The translations under genes were made by a program, and so were the position numbers. Positions 6,029 through 10,040 of a stretch of 10,040 nucleotides of DNA are shown here, piece by piece (position 1 is the stretch's first letter; every line of letters begins with the position of its first letter). The notes under the pieces are model-generated. The model saw only the letters and a list, made by a program, of their open reading frames with translations, was not told the DNA's origin and searched no databases. Source of the DNA: Actinomycetes bacterium (lineage in GTDB: Bacteria; Actinomycetota; Acidimicrobiia; Acidimicrobiales; Palsa-688); contig JAKARG010000062.1 of assembly GCA_021819345.1 (NCBI GenBank), positions 1 through 10,040 of the forward strand, in the 5' to 3' direction.

Positions 6029-7243
6029 TCAGGCGGTCAGGGCCATGGCGGCGTGGAGGGCGACCCCGTGGACCATCGCCGGCTCGTCGACCATCATCCT
6101 GTTGGAGTGGTTGGGCGCCGGGTTGGGGTCGTCGCTCCGGGCCACCCCGAGGAACGCCATCGATCCCGGTACCCGTTGCAGGACGTAGGACCAGTCCTCG
6201 GCACCCATCACCGGGGTGGGCATGGCCAGGACGTTGGCGTCGCCGAGCAGGGCGGACGCGGTCGCCAGCGTCCGCTCTGCTGCGCCGGCGTTGTTGACCG
6301 TCACCGGGTAGCCGTTGTCGACCATCTCGACCACCGCGGTGCAGCGGTGGGCGGCGGCGATGTGCTCGGCTACCTCCCGGAGCCCCTCCATCACCCGCGC
6401 CCGGCTCGCGTCCGACACCGCTCTCATCGTGCCGTCGCAGACGGCCACCTCGGGGATCACGTTGAAGGCGGTCCCGGTCTGGATGCGGGTCACGGTTAGG
6501 ACCGCCGGGTCGAAGGCCGGCACCCGCCTGGTGATCATCGCCTGCAGGGCGCTCACTATCTCGCAGGCCACGGGGATCGGGTCGATCGCGTCGTGTGGCA
6601 TCGAGGCATGGCCACCACGACCGGTGACGGTGATGCGGAACTCGTCCGCCGAGGCCATCAGGGTGCCCGCTCTGGTGGTGATCAGCCCGGAGGGGAGGTT
6701 GGCGATCGCGTGGATCGCGAACGCTCGGTCGATCGGGCCGTGGTCGTCGAGCAGGCCCTCGTCGAGCATCAGCTTGGCCCCTCCGTGGCCCTCCTCCCCC
6801 GGCTGGAACATGAGCACCACCCGGCCCCGCAGCTGCGCCCGGCGCTGGCGGAGCAGGCGCGCCGCACCCACCAGCATCGCCACGTGGGTGTCGTGGCCGC
6901 AGGCGTGCATTCGCCCGTCGACCTCCGAGGCGAACGGGAGCCCGGTGTCCTCCGGCATGGGCAGGGCGTCCATGTCGCCCCGGAGGAGAGTGGTGGGTCC
7001 GGGTTCGTCCCCATCGAGCACCGCAACGACCGAGGAGACGCTCGTGCCGGTCGAGACTCGCAGGTCGAGACCGTCGAGGGCCTCGAGGATCGTCTGCTGG
7101 GTGCCGGGCAGCTCGTTGCCGATCTCGGGGTGGGCGTGGAGGCGCCGGCGGAGGTCCACGGTGTCCTCCAGCAGCTGGCCTGCGTCCCCGAGAAGGCTTC
7201 GGTCCACCTCGGGGGCCTCGGTTGCTTGGCTGGACTCGGGCAC
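6029..7243 (-). CDS. M20D family metallo-amidohydrolase (hippurate / N-acyl amino acid hydrolase type)
   Basis: A 404-residue cytoplasmic hydrolase of peptidase family M20, subfamily D, whose members cleave N-acyl or N-aroyl amino acids (hippurate, N-acetyl amino acids, indole-acetyl-amino acids) with a two-metal centre. Visible: LRRRLHAHPEIGNELP near the start; RGDMDALPMPE; the metal motif HACGHDTH with Cys115 and His117; GEEG with Glu150 (general base) and Glu151 (ligand); His178 in AIHAIANLPSG; the dimerisation-domain GRGGHASMP; GAEDWSYVLQRVPG; and His379 in NHSN. All expected ligands are present. I chose the GTG at 7243 because GGGAGGG stands five nt before it and the conserved region then starts after a normal short lead; a GTG at 7285 and an ATG at 7279 are in frame but lack a comparable site. 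No signal peptide. The exact substrate cannot be told from sequence. Divergent from the MurF-Alr gene. Confidence 0.93.
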   Translation of the reverse strand: MPESSQATEAPEVDRSLLGDAGQLLEDTVDLRRRLHAHPEIGNELPGTQQTILEALDGLDLRVSTGTSVSSVVAVLDGDEPGPTTLLRGDMDALPMPEDTGLPFASEVDGRMHACGHDTHVAMLVGAARLLRQRRAQLRGRVVLMFQPGEEGHGGAKLMLDEGLLDDHGPIDRAFAIHAIANLPSGLITTRAGTLMASADEFRITVTGRGGHASMPHDAIDPIPVACEIVSALQAMITRRVPAFDPAVLTVTRIQTGTAFNVIPEVAVCDGTMRAVSDASRARVMEGLREVAEHIAAAHRCTAVVEMVDNGYPVTVNNAGAAERTLATASALLGDANVLAMPTPVMGAEDWSYVLQRVPGSMAFLGVARSDDPNPAPNHSNRMMVDEPAMVHGVALHAAMALTA

Positions 7244-7248
7244 TGGGT

Positions 7249-7255
7249 CCCTCCC
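7249..7255 (-). promoter_or_regulatory. Shine-Dalgarno sequence deciding the amidohydrolase start
   Basis: GGGAGGG on the minus strand, 5 nt before the GTG at 7243. A TATGGT (-10-like) at 7280-7275 would start transcription around 7268, which would exclude the upstream starts at 7285 and 7279. Confidence 0.6.
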
Positions 7256-7274
7256 TCTGTCGGTCTCGCCGCCC

Positions 7275-7280
7275 ACCATA
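7275..7280 (-). promoter_or_regulatory. Predicted -10 element of the amidohydrolase gene
   Basis: TATGGT, the same hexamer as predicted for csoR-copA, placed about 30 nt before the chosen GTG. No clear -35 is seen. Confidence 0.35.
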
Positions 7281-7390
7281 GCCACGCGAGGATTGGGGGA
7301 GAGGACCGGTGGCCGGACCCGAGCCGACGGCGGCTACCGGGAGCGGATTGCCGGGGAGGACGGTGCGGCGGGACCTGCGATCGCTCCCCG

Positions 7391-7396
7391 TAGCAT
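7391..7396 (+). promoter_or_regulatory. Predicted -10 element of the MurF-Alr gene
   Basis: TAGCAT fits TAnnnT and ends 9 nt before the ATG at 7406, so transcription may start at or just before the ATG (leaderless or nearly so). A gagggg purine run stands only 2 nt from the ATG, too close for a standard ribosome-binding site. Confidence 0.35.
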
Positions 7397-7405
7397 TGAG
7401 GGGAC

Positions 7406-9901
7406 ATGGACCCGCTGAGCGTCGACGAGCTGGCCCAGATCGTCGGCGGTGAGCTGCGCGGCGGCCGCCGAGCGGTGGCACCGGTCGAGGTGGCGACGAT
7501 CCATTCCGAGAGGATCCACCGGGCCAGCGCCTTCTTCGCTCTGCCCGGGTCGCGAAGCGATGGTCACTTCTTCGTGGGCGACGCCTTTGCGAACGGGGCG
7601 GTCGCCGCCGTGGTCGCCCGTGACAGGGTCCCGCCCGAGGATGCCGCCCGCGGCGCGCTGATCGAGGTGGACGACCCCCTGCTCGCCCTGCAGGCGCTGG
7701 CGGGGTGGTGGCGGCGACGGCTCCGAGGGGTGGTCGTCGCAGTGGTCGGCAGCAACGGCAAGACGGTCACCAAGGACGCCCTGGTCCACTTCGCCGGCTA
7801 CCGGTACCGGGCAGCGGGTAGTCCCGGCAGCTACAACAGCCAGGTGGGGGCCCCGCTCGCCGTCCTCGCCCTGCCTGCGGACGTCGAGGTGGCGGTGATC
7901 GAGGCCGCCGTGTCCGACCCGGGTGAGATGGCTCGTCTGGAGTGGGTGGTGGCACCGGAGCACGTATTGGTCACCAACCTCGGCTCCCGATGGTCCTCTC
8001 ATTTTCCCGACCGGGTGTCGCACGCGACCGAGATCCTCTCGATGGCGGCCAATCTCGGCCCCGGCTCTTGGCTCCTCCTCGGCGAGGAATCGCCCGAGCT
8101 CGCCTCGGTGGCGGTCGGCGACGCCCGCCGGCTGGTGTCGGGCTCGGACCCCGACCTGCCGGCTTTCGGCCCGGCGACCAGGCTTCCCGGAGGTCTCGGG
8201 ACAGACGTCACCTTCCCCGACGGGACCAGCGGGTCGGTCTTCGTACCGACGCCTTCGGATGCCGTGCTCGCAGACGTCCGCAACGCCATCAGTGCAGCCT
8301 GGCTGCTCGGGGTTGGCCCAGCCGAGCTGCTCGAGGCGGCCAGCAGCTACCTGCCCACCTCGAGCCGGACCGAGATCTGGCGGAGCCCGGCCGGGGTGAC
8401 CGTCGTCCGGGAGGTGGCGAGCCCCGACCCGATCGCAATCCGATCGGCGGTGAGGGCGGCGGCACGGCTGGCGGCTCCGGGACGGCGGACGGCGGTGGTG
8501 CTCGCCGAGGACCTGGACCACCCGAGCCCGGAGTCGGCCGCATCCTTCGCCGCTGCCGTCGTCTTCGAAGGAGCGACCGCCCTCTGGGGGCTCACCGTCG
8601 GCTCCCATCAGATCGTGGCCGACGCCGTGCGCGCCATCGACCCTTCCGCCGACGTGCGCCTCGTCGAGGGCCTCGACCAGCTCCGCGGCGTCCTGGTCGG
8701 AGCCTCCGTGCCCGGCGACGTGGTCGTCGTGCAGTCACCACGAGAGCGTGGCGTCGGTGACCTGAGCGTGGCCCTCGCCGAGTCGATGGCCCCCACTCGC
8801 TTGTACCTCGACCTTGCTGCGCTGGAGGACAACGTCACGGCCTTCCGCCGACTGGTCGGCCCCTCGGTGAGGATCATGGGGATGGTGAAGGCCCTCGCCT
8901 ACGGGACCGACTCGGCGGTGGTGAGCGGCGTGCTCCAGGGCGCAGGGGTGGACGCCCTCGGCGTCGCCGGGGTCGACGAAGGGGTGGCGCTGCGCCGCGC
9001 GGGGATCGCCGTTCCCATCCTCGTGCTCCTCGGGACGGCGAGCGAGATGGGAAAGATGCTCCGGTACCGGCTCACGCCGCTCGTCTACGGGACCGAGCTG
9101 CTGGAGGCGGTGGTCGCCGCCGGCAAGGCTGGCGAGGAGGTCTCGGTGCACCTGGAGGTCGACAGCGGCATGCACCGGACCGGCTTCGCCCCAGACGCCG
9201 CAGTCGATGCTGCCCGCCGTCTGGCCGACACCCCCGGAGTCGAGGTCGCCGGGCTCATGACGCACCTGGCATCAGCTGACGACCCGAACGAGGACGCCTC
9301 GACCGCCGATGCCCTGCGGCGCTTCAGGAGCGTCGCCGACGCAGTCACCGCCGGCGGGATCGGCGGCCTGGTCCGCCACGCAGCGGCGACGGCGGCGACG
9401 ATCCGGATCCACGAGGCGCGCTTCGACATGGTGCGCATCGGCCTCGGCCTCTACGGGGTCCAGCCCTCCTCGGCTACCGAGCAGGTCCTCGAGCTCCAGT
9501 GCGCGCTCGGCTTGGTCTCGCGCATCGTCGAGGTAATCGAGGTTCCCGCCGGCGAGCGGGTCGGCTACGGGGGGACCTACACGGCTCCAGCGGGTGGCCG
9601 GCGGGTCGGGGTGGTCCCGGCCGGGTACCACGACGGTGTCCCGCGCAGCGCCTCCAACGCCGCAGCGGTGCTGGTTGCCGGAGCCCGGTGCCCGATCGTC
9701 GGCCGGGTGTCGATGGACTCGATGGCCGTCGACCTGACCGGCTGCCCGGAGGCGGTCGTCGGCACCGACGTGCTCGTCTACGGCCGCCAGCACGGCTGGT
9801 CCCTGCCGCCCGAGGAGCTGGCCGCCTCGTCGGGGACCATCGCCCACGAGCTGCTCGCCCGGCTCGGTCCGAGGGTCCAGCGGATCCTCACCCGCTACTG
9901 A
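7406..9901 (+). CDS. alr: MurF-like / alanine racemase fusion protein
   Basis: An 831-residue two-part protein. Residues 1-about 460 resemble MurF, the ligase adding D-Ala-D-Ala to the UDP-MurNAc-tripeptide: an N-terminal substrate domain (FFALPGSRSDGHFF), the ATP P-loop GSNGKTVTKD (Lys119), and a C-terminal ligase domain. Residues about 464-831 are a PLP-dependent alanine racemase (L-Ala to D-Ala): TRLYLDLAALEDNV, the PLP lysine Lys495 in MVKALAYG, DSGMHRTGF with Arg591, catalytic Tyr721 in VGYGGTY, VPAGYHDGVPR, and GRVSMDSM with Met770-Asp771. The racemase half looks complete; a Glu (584) stands where many racemases carry the carbamylated Lys. Fused MurF-Alr proteins are known from Bacteroidetes. 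Here the MurF half has lost several ligase motifs: no DxYNANP-type sequence (aligned REVASPDP) and no standard GxxHLE. It may therefore be structural or have altered activity. The start is the only ATG near the conserved N-terminus. Confidence 0.92.
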   Translation: MDPLSVDELAQIVGGELRGGRRAVAPVEVATIHSERIHRASAFFALPGSRSDGHFFVGDAFANGAVAAVVARDRVPPEDAARGALIEVDDPLLALQALAGWWRRRLRGVVVAVVGSNGKTVTKDALVHFAGYRYRAAGSPGSYNSQVGAPLAVLALPADVEVAVIEAAVSDPGEMARLEWVVAPEHVLVTNLGSRWSSHFPDRVSHATEILSMAANLGPGSWLLLGEESPELASVAVGDARRLVSGSDPDLPAFGPATRLPGGLGTDVTFPDGTSGSVFVPTPSDAVLADVRNAISAAWLLGVGPAELLEAASSYLPTSSRTEIWRSPAGVTVVREVASPDPIAIRSAVRAAARLAAPGRRTAVVLAEDLDHPSPESAASFAAAVVFEGATALWGLTVGSHQIVADAVRAIDPSADVRLVEGLDQLRGVLVGASVPGDVVVVQSPRERGVGDLSVALAESMAPTRLYLDLAALEDNVTAFRRLVGPSVRIMGMVKALAYGTDSAVVSGVLQGAGVDALGVAGVDEGVALRRAGIAVPILVLLGTASEMGKMLRYRLTPLVYGTELLEAVVAAGKAGEEVSVHLEVDSGMHRTGFAPDAAVDAARRLADTPGVEVAGLMTHLASADDPNEDASTADALRRFRSVADAVTAGGIGGLVRHAAATAATIRIHEARFDMVRIGLGLYGVQPSSATEQVLELQCALGLVSRIVEVIEVPAGERVGYGGTYTAPAGGRRVGVVPAGYHDGVPRSASNAAAVLVAGARCPIVGRVSMDSMAVDLTGCPEAVVGTDVLVYGRQHGWSLPPEELAASSGTIAHELLARLGPRVQRILTRY

Positions 9902-10040
9902 AGGCGGGGCGCAGGGGGGCGCGCGGGCGCAGGCGGGGGGCCGGGCACAGGGTGAGGAGCCGGGGCGCGAGCGGAGCGCCGGGGCGGGAGCCAGGCAGCC
10001 GGGGGGCCGGGGCGCGGGCGGGGGAGGCGGGCCAGCCGGG
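9902..10040 (+). other. Extremely G-rich sequence with G-quadruplex potential; no gene called
   Basis: Directly after the racemase stop codon the plus strand becomes a run of G-tracts of three to six bases separated by short loops. At about 9904-9945 there are at least four G-runs with loops of up to seven bases, a standard G-quadruplex pattern. No convincing start, ribosome-binding site or protein similarity is visible before the window ends. It could be an intergenic spacer or the upstream part of a further gene. Confidence 0.5.

Noticed and set aside
7377..7384. GCGATCGC palindrome (HIP1-like)
   Set aside because: A single copy in a very GC-rich sequence is expected by chance, and the element is characteristic of cyanobacteria.
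5421..7481. Minus-strand 686-residue open frame spanning the DUF445 end, the tandem array and the amidohydrolase gene
   Set aside because: It covers two genes and a non-coding repeat in shadow frames and is only Arg/Pro/Gly-rich filler.

Overview
The window is about 10 kb of very GC-rich DNA with strong third-position GC bias, GTG starts and a DUF222/13E12-type HNH protein. This points to a high-GC actinobacterium. I cannot fix the class from sequence alone; the MurF-Alr fusion together with these families would fit a lineage outside the classical Streptomyces/Mycobacterium group, but that is inference. I see no tRNA, rRNA, CRISPR array, insertion sequence or phage gene.

Layout, left to right. 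(1) 1-1949, minus strand: a copper-resistance operon. csoR, a Cu(I)-sensing repressor, is followed 45 bp later by copA, a P1B-1 copper-exporting ATPase whose C-terminal part lies off the left edge. A CsoR-type palindrome overlaps the predicted promoter. The ATPase carries two unusual low-complexity insertions, one Ala-Gly-Pro-Arg and one Asp/Gly/His-rich. (2) 1950-2283: a divergent regulatory region with the CsoR box near one end and a perfect LexA/SOS box near the other. (3) 2284-4140, plus strand: a DUF222-HNH nuclease-like protein, apparently DNA-damage regulated. (4) 4347-5759, plus strand: a DUF445 membrane protein with a long disordered N-terminal tail. (5) 5760-6028: a convergent intergenic region holding four tandem 26-bp units able to form small hairpins, and a stronger hairpin next to the end of the following gene. 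(6) 6029-7243, minus strand: an M20D metallo-amidohydrolase. (7) 7406-9901, plus strand: a fusion of a MurF-like ligase domain to an alanine racemase. (8) 9902-10040: an extremely G-rich tail with no gene I can call.

The functional links are limited. csoR and copA form a clear autoregulated copper-efflux unit. The HNH gene looks like a LexA-regulated single gene. The fusion protein belongs to D-alanine and peptidoglycan precursor metabolism. The DUF445 protein and the amidohydrolase look like ordinary chromosomal genes that are not functionally linked to their neighbours.

The most distinctive features are the SOS box in front of the HNH gene, the Asp-rich repeat inside the CopA ATP-binding region, the eroded ligase motifs in the MurF half of the fusion, a Glu in place of the usually carbamylated Lys in the racemase half, and 15-bp tandem repeats that recur in linkers of three unrelated neighbouring genes. 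I found no clear sign of a wholly new multi-gene system.
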